DNA from: Cytophagaceae bacterium
GTDB lineage: Bacteria; Bacteroidota; Bacteroidia; Cytophagales; Cytophagaceae
Assembly (NCBI GenBank): GCA_025455005.1
Contig: JALONH010000021.1
Span: 1-48,605 of the forward strand
DNA length: 48,605 nt
Direction: 5' to 3'
This document shows positions 24,540 through 32,550 of this stretch, in pieces (position 1 is the first letter of the stretch; each line of letters opens with the position of its first letter). Below the pieces are notes generated by a model. That model made no database searches. It had not been told where the DNA came from and saw only the letters and a program-made list of their open reading frames with translations. The position numbers and the translations under genes are program-made.

Positions 24540-25307
24540 ATGAAAATTATAACATACAATATAAACGGAATACGTGCCGGTATTACAAAAGGATTGATCG
24601 AATGGATAGAAGCAACGAACGCGGATGTTGTTTGTTTTCAAGAAGTAAAATCTACTCCCGAACAAGTCGATTTGAGTCTCTTCCAACAGTTGGGTTATAA
24701 CTCTTGGTGGATGCCGGCAGAGAAGAAAGGCTATAGTGGAGTTGCCATCTTTAGTAAAATTACTCCTCGAAACATTGCGTATGGTTGCGGGATAGAACGC
24801 TATGATAAAGAAGGTCGTGTGATACGAATCGATTTTGACACCTTTTCAGTATTAAACGTGTACATGCCTTCCGGCTCCAGTGGAGATGAGCGACAAGCCT
24901 TCAAATATCAATGGTTAGAAGACTTTTATCAGTATGTTACGGAATTAAAAAAAGAAATACCCCATCTTGTAATCTGTGGCGATTATAATATCTGTCATCA
25001 AGCCATCGACATTCATAATCCAAAGGCTAATGCACAAACCAGCGGGTTTTTACCGGAAGAGCGCGCTTGGATGACCCGCTTTTTTGAATCCGGATTTGTA
25101 GATGCCTTTCGGTACTTTAACACAGAACCCCATCACTATACATGGTGGAGCTATAGAGCCGGAGCGAGGGGCAAAAACCTGGGTTGGCGTATTGATTATC
25201 ATGCCGTTACAGAGTCTTTAGCCGCAGATTTACAACGAACCGTAATCTTACCCGAAGCCAAACATTCCGACCATTGCCCGGTTTTATTGGAAATTAATCG
25301 AAGATAA
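24540..25307 (+). CDS. xth: Exodeoxyribonuclease III / AP endonuclease
   Basis: An Mg-dependent AP endonuclease and 3'-5' exonuclease for base excision repair, 255 aa. The motifs of the exonuclease-endonuclease-phosphatase family are complete: 'YNINGIRAG', 'FQEVKS' with Glu35, 'VICGDYNICH', 'GWRIDYHAV' and the terminal 'KHSDHCPVLLEI' with the catalytic Asp-His. Confidence 0.93.
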   Translation: MKIITYNINGIRAGITKGLIEWIEATNADVVCFQEVKSTPEQVDLSLFQQLGYNSWWMPAEKKGYSGVAIFSKITPRNIAYGCGIERYDKEGRVIRIDFDTFSVLNVYMPSGSSGDERQAFKYQWLEDFYQYVTELKKEIPHLVICGDYNICHQAIDIHNPKANAQTSGFLPEERAWMTRFFESGFVDAFRYFNTEPHHYTWWSYRAGARGKNLGWRIDYHAVTESLAADLQRTVILPEAKHSDHCPVLLEINRR

Positions 25308-25430
25308 CTTGGCATATGTACAAAATTTGGTATATTGGTGACTAAATGTGCATAACCATCTATTTCTTGTTACGTACATAAACGAACGTCGTATTATCTG
25401 AATATTCTAACCTAAACTTTTTCATACCAA

Positions 25431-27206
25431 ATGAAGAAAAGTATTTTACCACTTTTAATCGCAGGATTTCTCTTCGGCTCCTGTGATAAAAACAAATCCG
25501 AACAAGTCGCTAATGAAGAAGCATTAGTGGAGATAGAGGGAGGCAAGTTCGCCGGTGGTATTTTCAAATACAACGAAGCAGAATTCTTAAAGAATTTATT
25601 CCCACACAACATTACAGATGCTACCTCCTATCGTATCGCTTGTCAAGTGTATGAAGGTTTATTGAAATTTACACAAGATTCTTTACAGCTTACCAACGGA
25701 CTGGCGGAGAGTTATAGCGTAGATGAAACTGGTACTGTTTATACGTTCAAATTACGTAAAGGAGTAAAGTTCCATGATAACGCTTGTTTTCCGGAAGGAA
25801 AAGGGCGTGAGATGAAAGCCTCCGATGTAAACTATTGTTTTTCCTTGTTGTGTACTTACAACCCACAACAAAACCAAGGGTTCAGTATGTTTCAAAATAT
25901 ATTGAAAGGTGCCAATGAATATTATGAAGCTTCTAAATCTGCTAAACCTACCGGTTCAGTAGAAGGTATAAAAGTAGTAGATGATTACACCATCTCATTC
26001 ACTTTAACCCAACCGAATTCTATCTTCTTATACAATTTAGCACGTCCTTTTACTTTTATATTCCCCAAAGAAGCATATGAAAAGTATGGCGTTGATATGC
26101 GTATCGAGCCGGTAGGCACAGGTCCTTTTATGAAGTCTTCTGTAGACGAAGGGTCTTCTGTTATCTTAATTAAAAATCCGAACTATTACCTTAAAGATGA
26201 AAACGGCAATTCTTTACCTTATTTGAACGGTATTAAAGTTCGTTTCTTAAGTGATCGTAAAACAGAATTATTAGAGTTCAAACGTGGAGAGTTCCACATG
26301 ATGTACCGTTTACCTACAGATTACATCATTCAAATCGAAGAGGAGTCTGTTAAAAAGACCGGTGAGTATGGAATGTATTCCTTACAAAAAAATCCGGAGA
26401 TGGCAGTTCACTTCTTATCCTTTGCTAACAAAAACGAATTGTTTAATAACGTTAATCTACGTAAAGCCCTTTCTTTTGCAGTAGATCGTAAAAAAGTTTT
26501 AGAGTTTGTTTTAGATGGAGAAGGAGACGCACCGGGTTATTGGGGTATTACTCCGGTAAATGTATTCCCGGAATATAAAGCGAAAGACCAACTGAAAGGG
26601 TATGACATCAATTTAGACTCTGCTAAATACTACTTGAAAAAAGCAGGTTATGCTAGCGGTAAAGATGTTCCAAAAATTACCTTGGATTTGAATGCTGATG
26701 GAGACCGTAACGTTAAAGTAGCGGAAGAAATTAAAACACAACTTCAAAATAACTTAGGTTTAAAAGTTGATTTGAATATCGTATCTACTACACAATTAAT
26801 TGAAAACATGATGGGTGGTAAGTCTCAATTCTTCCGTGTTGGTTGGATTGCCGATTATCCTTCACCGGAAAACTTCTTATGGTATTTGTATGGTAAAAAC
26901 GTTCCGACAGATGCTGCACAACCTTCGTATCCAAACTTTGCTCGTTACATCAATCCTAAATTTGACGAGTTATATGAAAAAGGTTTAAATGCAAAATCTA
27001 CTGAAGAAGCGTATGCGCACTTCTTAGAAGCTGAAAAAGTAGCGATGGCCGATGCTCCAATTATCGTACTTTGGTATGATGAAGCGTATCGTTTGGTTCA
27101 ACCTACTGTTAAAAATTTCCCGAACAATCCAATGCAATACCGCGATTTCACTCGCGTATACTTGACCAAGGCTACTGCTACTACTGCAGAAGAACCGGCT
27201 AAGTAA
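25431..27206 (+). CDS. Peptide-type ABC transporter substrate-binding lipoprotein (SBP family 5)
   Basis: 591 aa with a lipobox at Cys18 (FGSC). The family 5 solute-binding layout is clear: 'SYRIACQVYEGLLKF' at the start, 'TVYTFKLRKGVKFHDNACF', 'VEPVGTGPF'-like 'RIEPVGTGPFMKS' and 'LRKALSFAVDRKKVLEFVLDG'. Such proteins bind oligopeptides, dipeptides or related ligands in the envelope. No permease or ATPase genes are adjacent, so its transporter partner is elsewhere. Codon use in the second half is strongly biased, suggesting high expression. It ends at an intrinsic terminator. Confidence 0.88.
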   Translation: MKKSILPLLIAGFLFGSCDKNKSEQVANEEALVEIEGGKFAGGIFKYNEAEFLKNLFPHNITDATSYRIACQVYEGLLKFTQDSLQLTNGLAESYSVDETGTVYTFKLRKGVKFHDNACFPEGKGREMKASDVNYCFSLLCTYNPQQNQGFSMFQNILKGANEYYEASKSAKPTGSVEGIKVVDDYTISFTLTQPNSIFLYNLARPFTFIFPKEAYEKYGVDMRIEPVGTGPFMKSSVDEGSSVILIKNPNYYLKDENGNSLPYLNGIKVRFLSDRKTELLEFKRGEFHMMYRLPTDYIIQIEEESVKKTGEYGMYSLQKNPEMAVHFLSFANKNELFNNVNLRKALSFAVDRKKVLEFVLDGEGDAPGYWGITPVNVFPEYKAKDQLKGYDINLDSAKYYLKKAGYASGKDVPKITLDLNADGDRNVKVAEEIKTQLQNNLGLKVDLNIVSTTQLIENMMGGKSQFFRVGWIADYPSPENFLWYLYGKNVPTDAAQPSYPNFARYINPKFDELYEKGLNAKSTEEAYAHFLEAEKVAMADAPIIVLWYDEAYRLVQPTVKNFPNNPMQYRDFTRVYLTKATATTAEEPAK

Positions 27207-27256
27207 TTGCCTCTTGTTAGTTCGCTGTAGTCTTCTCTACATCGGCATACTATAGA

Positions 27257-27295
27257 AACCCGTATATGTTACACAAAACGTATACGGGTTTTTCT
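27257..27295 (+). terminator. Intrinsic terminator after the substrate-binding protein gene
   Basis: AACCCGTATA (27257-27266) pairs with TATACGGGTT (27281-27290) around a 14-nt loop and is followed by TTTCTCC. It lies about 50 nt past the stop codon. Confidence 0.8.
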
Positions 27296-27360
27296 CCTTT
27301 AGACGTTTTAACTAAACTCCTCTAAAGGTCATTATACATACGACAACCGTTTATCCGAAT

Positions 27361-30300
27361 ATGGAAAATAACTTGTATACATCCTTATTAGATAATCTTC
27401 GTCAGTACAAACGAAAGTACTACCTGAATCGCTTTGTTCGCGGTAGTTTGATTACCGTTGGTTTATTATCAACCGTATTCTTAGGGATTGCACTGGTTGA
27501 GTATTATGGTCGTTTTAATAGTACTATTCGTTTGATTTTATTTTTAGTATGGGCTGCTACGCTTGCCTATACACTTTGGAGTTGGATTATACTCCCTTTA
27601 TACCACTTAAAAAACAACCATACTATTTTAACCGACGAAGAAGCCTCTCGTCAACTCGGAAAACATTTTCCTGAGATAAAAGATAAACTGTTAAATACCC
27701 TCCAGCTATCCAAACAATCATCGGATACAAATGCATTGGTTATAGCGTCTATCCAACAAAAATCGAAAGAGATTCAACAATATGATTTTACGAGCGCGAT
27801 ACGATTATCCGAAAATCGTAAATATCTTCGCTGGGCGTTCCCCCCATTATTGTTGATAATAAGTGGATTAATCTTCTTTCCAAGCTTATTTTCTGAGTCC
27901 ACAAACCGTATAATTCAATTTAATCGGCAGTTTTCCACACCGGCACCGTTTATATTTCGTTGGAACAGCGACAAACCCCTCTTGTATAGAAATGACAATG
28001 TCACGATAGAGTTAGAACTAGTCGGCGACGCTTTACCAACAGAAGCCTATATGGAGCATCAAGGTCAACGCTTGCTGATGCGCTCGCTCGGCAATGGCCG
28101 ATTTGCCTATACCTTACACAACGTTCAGCGTACCATTCCATTTTACTTTGAAGCTGCAGGATTTACTTCGGATACCTACGAAATCTCGATACATCAAAAA
28201 CCGGATGTACGCAATTTTGAGTTAAAATTAGAATACCCATCCTACCTAAAACGAAAATCCGAGACCCTCCAAAATATTGGAAACGTAACCGTACCGGAAG
28301 GTACCTATGCTACGTGGAACTTTGAAGCTGTAGATACGCGTGACCTTCGATTGTTGTTTGACCAAGGGTCGCCTAAACAGCTGATTGCCACTCCCCTTCG
28401 GGGCAGGTACCAAGCTCAAAAACGGTGGGTACAAAGCGGTGCATACCAAGTGGTTCTTACAAGTCCGGACAAAGGGGTTTCCGATCCGATTCGGTATTCT
28501 GTAACGGTACAAAAAGACCAATTCCCTAGTATTCAAGTAGAAGAGGTAAAAGATACCCTTCTTCGTCGATTTATTCAATTTGGAGGGGTCGCCTCTGATG
28601 ATTATGGAATGACAAAACTTCAATTGGTCTATTCCATTCAAAACGCGAGCGGCAGTTCCGGACCAACTAAAACCCAACGTATCCCTCAGTCATTAGAAGG
28701 TACCAGTACCTCTTTTTACTACAAATGGCTTTTGGATAGTCTTAGCCTTAAAGAAGGTGAAACCTTGCGTTACCATTTCGAACTATTTGATAACGATGGT
28801 GTTAACGGTGCTAAAAAAAGTGTTTCCCAGCATTTTTCCTGGACGATGCCAACTGCAGAAAGCCAACAAAAAGCCCTTCAGCAACAACGTGCTTCTACTA
28901 TGGAAGCGTACCAAAAGTTGGTAAAACAATCGGCTCAGATTCAAAAAGAGATGCAACAAACGGATGAGCGAATTCGAACTAAAAAATCACTTAATTGGCA
29001 GGATAAGAAGTCGTTAGAAGATTTGGTTCAAAAACATAAACAGCTCCAACAAAACGTGGAACAATTGAATCAAGAATTAGAGCAGCTCCAACAACAAGAA
29101 CAAAAGTTTGATCCATTATCAGAAGAATTAGCCAAACAAATGGAGCAATTGCAACAAATGTTGGATAAAATGATGGATGAGGAGATGAAGAAAAAAATAG
29201 AAGAGTTAGAAAAGCTTCTCCAACAGAATGTTAACAAAGAGCAATTAGAAGAACTGTTAAAGAAAATCAATCAAGATGATCAATACTTAAAGCAAGAGTT
29301 GAATCGTCAGATGGAGATGTACAAACAAATGGAGTTTCAAAAAGACTTAGAACAAGCCACCAAAAAACTAGAGGAACTCCAAAAACAACAAGAAGATTTA
29401 TCCAAGAAGACCTTGGAAAATAAGACAGCGCCGGATGCCTTGAAAAAAGAACAGGATGCGCTGAATCAATCTTTTGATTCGTTTACCGAGGAGATGAAAG
29501 ACCTGGAAAAACAAAATCAAGAATTACAGGACCCTATGGACATGCAGCCTTTACAAGAGCAACAAGAAGATATCCAACAAGACATGCAGAACAGTAGTCA
29601 GCAGATCCAACAACAACAGAATAAAAAAGCCTCCGATAGTCAGAAAAATGCCGCTAAAAAAATGGAGCAAATGAAGCAACAAATGCAGCAGATGCAACAA
29701 CAAAGTGGCATGCAACAGGCAGAAGAAAACTACCAAGATCTACGACAAATACTAGACAATCTCTTGTACTTATCCTTCTCAGAAGAATCGTTGATGAAGC
29801 AATACAAGTCCGTCAGTCAATCTGACCCACGCTATGTTGCTTTATCCCAGCAACAATTAAAATTACAGGATGACAGCAAAATCATAAAAGACAGTTTGAT
29901 GGCTTTGGCTGCTCGTGTACCTCAAATCCAAAGTTTTGTGACCAAAGAGTTGTTTGAAATGAACAATTATATGGAAGAATCGATGGTGAAGTTAAAAGCA
30001 CGTAGACCGGAGTTGGCGGTATCCGATATGCAATTTGCAATGACGTCAATGAACAATTTGGCTTTAATGTTATCCGAAGTGTTAAAGCAGATGCAGCAAG
30101 ATATGAACAACATGCAAATGATGATGAGCAATGGGAAGCAGTGTAATAAGCCAAAGCCGGGGGCTCAAGGACAACCAAAGCCAAAACCGGGGGATATGGG
30201 TAAGATGCAACAAGAGTTGAACCAACGTATCGAGCAACTGAAAAAGAGTGGGGCAAGCGGGCAGCAGTTGTCGGAGGAGTTAGCAAAATTAGCAGCACAG

Positions 30301-30690
30301 CAGGAAGCCTTACGAAAAGCCTTGCAAGATTTAGAGAAAATGATGCAAGAACAAGGAGGGGGAAATAGTGAGCAATTGAAGAAATTAAAAGAATTGATGG
30401 AACAAACCGAGCGGGATCTCGTAAATAAAAATATCAGCAATGAAACCTTGATGCGTCAGCGGGAGATTTTAACACGCTTATTGGAAGCGGAGAAGTCGGT
30501 ACGTGAGCGTGATTGGGAAGACAGTCGGGAAGCGCAACAAGCAAAACCCCAAGAGGTAGTATACCCACCTTCATTGGAGAAATACTTACGAGCGAAAGAA
30601 CGACAAATGGAGTTATTAAAAACAGTACCTCCGGGTTATACGCCGTACTACCAACAAGAGGTAGAAGAGTATTTCCAACAATTACAATGA
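27361..30690 (+). CDS. DUF4175-family large membrane protein with glutamine-rich coiled coil
   Basis: 1109 aa. Two N-terminal membrane helices (about residues 28-48 and 57-80) and a third at about 160-178 anchor a long extracytoplasmic region. Residues about 200-490 form beta-rich repeats with 'EYPSYLKRKSETLQNIGNV'. Residues about 500-960 are Gln/Lys/Glu-rich coiled coil with runs such as 'QQMQQMQQQ'. The C-terminus ends 'PPGYTPYYQQEVEEYFQQLQ'. This architecture is the DUF4175 family, conserved in Bacteroidota beside ybeY and mnmG. Its function is unknown. It may be an envelope scaffold. Confidence 0.85.
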   Translation: MENNLYTSLLDNLRQYKRKYYLNRFVRGSLITVGLLSTVFLGIALVEYYGRFNSTIRLILFLVWAATLAYTLWSWIILPLYHLKNNHTILTDEEASRQLGKHFPEIKDKLLNTLQLSKQSSDTNALVIASIQQKSKEIQQYDFTSAIRLSENRKYLRWAFPPLLLIISGLIFFPSLFSESTNRIIQFNRQFSTPAPFIFRWNSDKPLLYRNDNVTIELELVGDALPTEAYMEHQGQRLLMRSLGNGRFAYTLHNVQRTIPFYFEAAGFTSDTYEISIHQKPDVRNFELKLEYPSYLKRKSETLQNIGNVTVPEGTYATWNFEAVDTRDLRLLFDQGSPKQLIATPLRGRYQAQKRWVQSGAYQVVLTSPDKGVSDPIRYSVTVQKDQFPSIQVEEVKDTLLRRFIQFGGVASDDYGMTKLQLVYSIQNASGSSGPTKTQRIPQSLEGTSTSFYYKWLLDSLSLKEGETLRYHFELFDNDGVNGAKKSVSQHFSWTMPTAESQQKALQQQRASTMEAYQKLVKQSAQIQKEMQQTDERIRTKKSLNWQDKKSLEDLVQKHKQLQQNVEQLNQELEQLQQQEQKFDPLSEELAKQMEQLQQMLDKMMDEEMKKKIEELEKLLQQNVNKEQLEELLKKINQDDQYLKQELNRQMEMYKQMEFQKDLEQATKKLEELQKQQEDLSKKTLENKTAPDALKKEQDALNQSFDSFTEEMKDLEKQNQELQDPMDMQPLQEQQEDIQQDMQNSSQQIQQQQNKKASDSQKNAAKKMEQMKQQMQQMQQQSGMQQAEENYQDLRQILDNLLYLSFSEESLMKQYKSVSQSDPRYVALSQQQLKLQDDSKIIKDSLMALAARVPQIQSFVTKELFEMNNYMEESMVKLKARRPELAVSDMQFAMTSMNNLALMLSEVLKQMQQDMNNMQMMMSNGKQCNKPKPGAQGQPKPKPGDMGKMQQELNQRIEQLKKSGASGQQLSEELAKLAAQQEALRKALQDLEKMMQEQGGGNSEQLKKLKELMEQTERDLVNKNISNETLMRQREILTRLLEAEKSVRERDWEDSREAQQAKPQEVVYPPSLEKYLRAKERQMELLKTVPPGYTPYYQQEVEEYFQQLQ

Positions 30691-30776
30691 GTTTCACGTA
30701 GGACTTTTTAGTTACTTAGTAGAACTTATTTTGTATTTATTTTACTATACCCTAACTTGCAGGAGTTTTGCTTCAT

Positions 30777-31178
30777 ATGGAATCGTTACGTATACAAATC
30801 CCGTCTATGACGGAAAACATAAGAATCGTTGAAAGCTTTATCGATAACGTAAAAGATCGATTCAATATCAATGATGATATTTATGGTAATATAATGGTAG
30901 CGATTACCGAATCGGTAAACAATGCTATCCGACATGGTAATAAAGAAGACAAACGAAAAAATGTCACCTTGACTGCTGTGTGTGCGGACAACACCGTTAC
31001 GTTTACCGTTTTAGATGAAGGGGAGGGTTTCGACCCCAATAGTTTAGCCGATCCAACAGCTCCTGAAAATTTAGATAAAATAGGTGGACGAGGTATATTT
31101 TTAATGAAACACCTGTGTGATGAAGTTAAGTTCAGCAATGAAGGCCGTCAGGTAGAATTAACATTCTATTTTGACTAG
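30777..31178 (+). CDS. RsbW/anti-sigma-type HATPase protein
   Basis: 133 aa from the ATG at 30777. An AGGAG at 30761-30765 may serve as ribosome binding site, and the in-frame TTG at 30768 is not needed. This is a GHKL ATPase of the anti-sigma/serine kinase type, with the N box 'ITESVNNAIRHGNK', the G1 box 'LDEGEGFDP' and the G2 region 'GGRGIFLMKHLCDEV'. Family members phosphorylate anti-anti-sigma proteins. No STAS partner gene lies nearby, so the partner is unknown. It is followed 8 nt later by ybeY. Confidence 0.88.
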   Translation: MESLRIQIPSMTENIRIVESFIDNVKDRFNINDDIYGNIMVAITESVNNAIRHGNKEDKRKNVTLTAVCADNTVTFTVLDEGEGFDPNSLADPTAPENLDKIGGRGIFLMKHLCDEVKFSNEGRQVELTFYFD

Positions 31179-31186
31179 TTCAGCGT

Positions 31187-31624
31187 ATGAGCAAAAACGA
31201 TAAAACGATTTTATTCTTTCATGAGGACGTGTCGTTTCGACTTCGTCAAAGAACGGAGATTCGTTCTTGGCTACAGAATTTAGCTCGTAAAGAGAAATCG
31301 TCCATTTCCGAATTGAATTATATTTTTTGTTCCGATTCGTATTTATTGAACATCAATCAAGACTTTCTTCAACATGATGATTATACGGATATCATCACTT
31401 TTGACAATAGAGAATCTAAAGGTCCTATAGAAGGTGATATCTTTATCAGTATAGATCGCGTGAAAGAAAATGCCCTACAAGAAGGGGTAACGTTCCCATT
31501 AGAACTTCGAAGAGTAATGGCCCATGGTTTACTTCATTTAATTGGTTATAAAGACAAGACACCAAAAGACGCAAAGATGATGCGGGCAAAAGAAGAAGAA
31601 GCCTTAAACCTATTCCAAGGATAG
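31187..31624 (+). CDS. ybeY: Endoribonuclease YbeY (rRNA maturation factor)
   Basis: A metal-dependent RNase involved in 16S rRNA 3' maturation and ribosome quality control, 145 aa. The motif 'MAHGLLHLIGYKDKTP' carries the first two zinc-site histidines. The third His of the usual HGxLHLxGYDH is replaced by Lys-Asp, which I know as common in Bacteroidota versions, so it is not a defect peculiar to this gene. 'YTDIITFDN' is the standard middle motif. Confidence 0.9.
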   Translation: MSKNDKTILFFHEDVSFRLRQRTEIRSWLQNLARKEKSSISELNYIFCSDSYLLNINQDFLQHDDYTDIITFDNRESKGPIEGDIFISIDRVKENALQEGVTFPLELRRVMAHGLLHLIGYKDKTPKDAKMMRAKEEEALNLFQG

Positions 31625-31924
31625 GAATAAATAAGTTCTTAAAGTCGTCCCCACGCACAAGTTCTCTTTATTCGCTTTCTTGTCTTTTACTATACGTTTA
31701 AAGCTAAAACGGTATCCTTCCATTCACAATACCACTTTTATAATTCCTCTACCTTTCCTTATCCAATGTCTGTGATGTAATGGTAAAAGAACCAACCGGC
31801 ATAGATTTACAAATGACGTTTAATTCAAGATAGGGCTTTCTCTATCTATGAACTAAATCCCTTAGAATATAGAGGGTAGGACATATCAATGCTTGAGCCT
31901 TTTATTGTTCTCTAGGATCCTTGT

Positions 31925-31940
31925 TGTTCCACGTGGAACC
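31925..31940. other. parS-like ParB binding site 1
   Basis: TGTTCCACGTGGAACC differs at one position from the palindrome TGTTCCACGTGGAACA, a known ParB/Spo0J parS form. Confidence 0.75.
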
Positions 31941-32100
31941 TTGAATTCTCTCTTACGATGCATAACTAATCTCTTGAGTCTGGCCTTTACATATCCCCAT
32001 CTTAACTGAAAAAGCCCTTTCCACTAATACTTTCTTGAACAAAAACTGAAGGCTAAATTCAGACTAGAAACACGAATCCGACTCCGCCTTTTTAATAGTA

Positions 32101-32116
32101 TGTTCCACGTGAAACA
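32101..32116. other. parS ParB binding site 2
   Basis: TGTTCCACGTGAAACA combines the two half-site versions (TGTTCC and GAAACA) found in known chromosomal parS sites. It lies 176 bp from site 1. Confidence 0.85.
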
Positions 32117-32215
32117 TACGTTTGTCTATCCGATTAAATTCCTTGCCTATTCTAAAGACTTAGACAACTTGCTTAAAAAGAAAAGAGCCTTTAGTAGGAT
32201 AGCATTCCTCAAAAA

Positions 32216-32376
32216 GGCATTATCATTGGAGGTGTTTATGGCTGCAATTGGGGTTGCTTGATAAGTACATAGGCGATTTAAATCGAGGCCCATACATTCC
32301 GGTTTTAGAATACAATACAGGGGTGAAAAAGGGACAAACCAAATGGGTTCGTCTAAAGAACAATAAGACTAAGTAG
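32216..32376 (+). pseudogene. Possible remnant of a coding region
   Basis: A stretch of about 50 codons is open to a TAG at about 32374 but has no ATG in frame. The translation reads 'LLDKYIGDLNRGPYIPVLE' and continues 'YNTGVKKGQTKWVRLK'. The amino-acid composition looks protein-like, but no family is recognised. Confidence 0.2.
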
Positions 32377-32452
32377 GTAACTATCCCTTATATCCTAAAT
32401 ATACCGTTCTTTTCCATTGGTCAACGTTATTTAGGCATGGACACTCTCTAAA

Positions 32453-32480
32453 CTTTTAACTTTAAGCTTTTAACTTTAAG
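32453..32480 (+). repeat. Two perfect tandem copies of a 14-bp unit
   Basis: CTTTTAACTTTAAG occurs twice in direct succession, 19 nt upstream of the TATCTTTG element of mnmG. A 13-of-14 copy lies 12 nt upstream of the TATCTTTG element at 344. Confidence 0.7.
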
Positions 32481-32499
32481 CTTCCCTAACATTTCTTTT

Positions 32500-32507
32500 T
32501 ATCTTTG
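32500..32507 (+). promoter_or_regulatory. TAnnTTTG-type -7 element (TATCTTTG) before mnmG
   Basis: An exact match to the Bacteroidota -7 consensus, 44 nt before the mnmG ATG. Transcription would begin near 32515, so parS site 3 lies inside the mnmG leader. Confidence 0.6.
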
Positions 32508-32526
32508 TATCATACTAATAATTAAG

Positions 32527-32542
32527 TGTTCCACGTGGAACA
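32527..32542. other. parS ParB binding site 3, inside the mnmG leader
   Basis: TGTTCCACGTGGAACA is a perfect 16-bp palindrome identical to a known parS form. It ends 8 nt before the mnmG start codon. Confidence 0.88.
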
Positions 32543-32550
32543 AACGAACT

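Larger units (their letters stand above)
31625..32550. other. 925-bp non-coding gap before mnmG carrying three parS sites
   Basis: No intact gene is found in this unusually long gap. It contains parS-type sites at 31925, 32101 and 32527, a 14-bp tandem repeat at 32453-32480 and the mnmG promoter element at 32500. An open frame without ATG spans about 32202-32375, with a translation including 'RGPYIPVLEYNTGVKKG', and could be a gene remnant. A half copy of the GTGCG hairpin repeat lies near 31646-31658. No exact TTATCCACA occurs in it. Confidence 0.6.

Noticed and set aside
29070-29736. Serine/cysteine- and leucine-rich open frames opposite the DUF4175 gene
   Set aside because: They mirror the CAA/CAG and GAA-rich coiled-coil codons on the other strand and are artefacts of composition.
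29100-30300. Repeated CAACAA/CAGCAA tracts as a CRISPR-like or satellite repeat
   Set aside because: They are irregular, in frame, and encode the Gln-rich coiled coil of the DUF4175 protein.
31187-31624. Missing third histidine in YbeY as a sign of an inactive gene
   Set aside because: The GYKDKTP form is, to my knowledge, usual in Bacteroidota YbeY, so it is a lineage feature and not decay.
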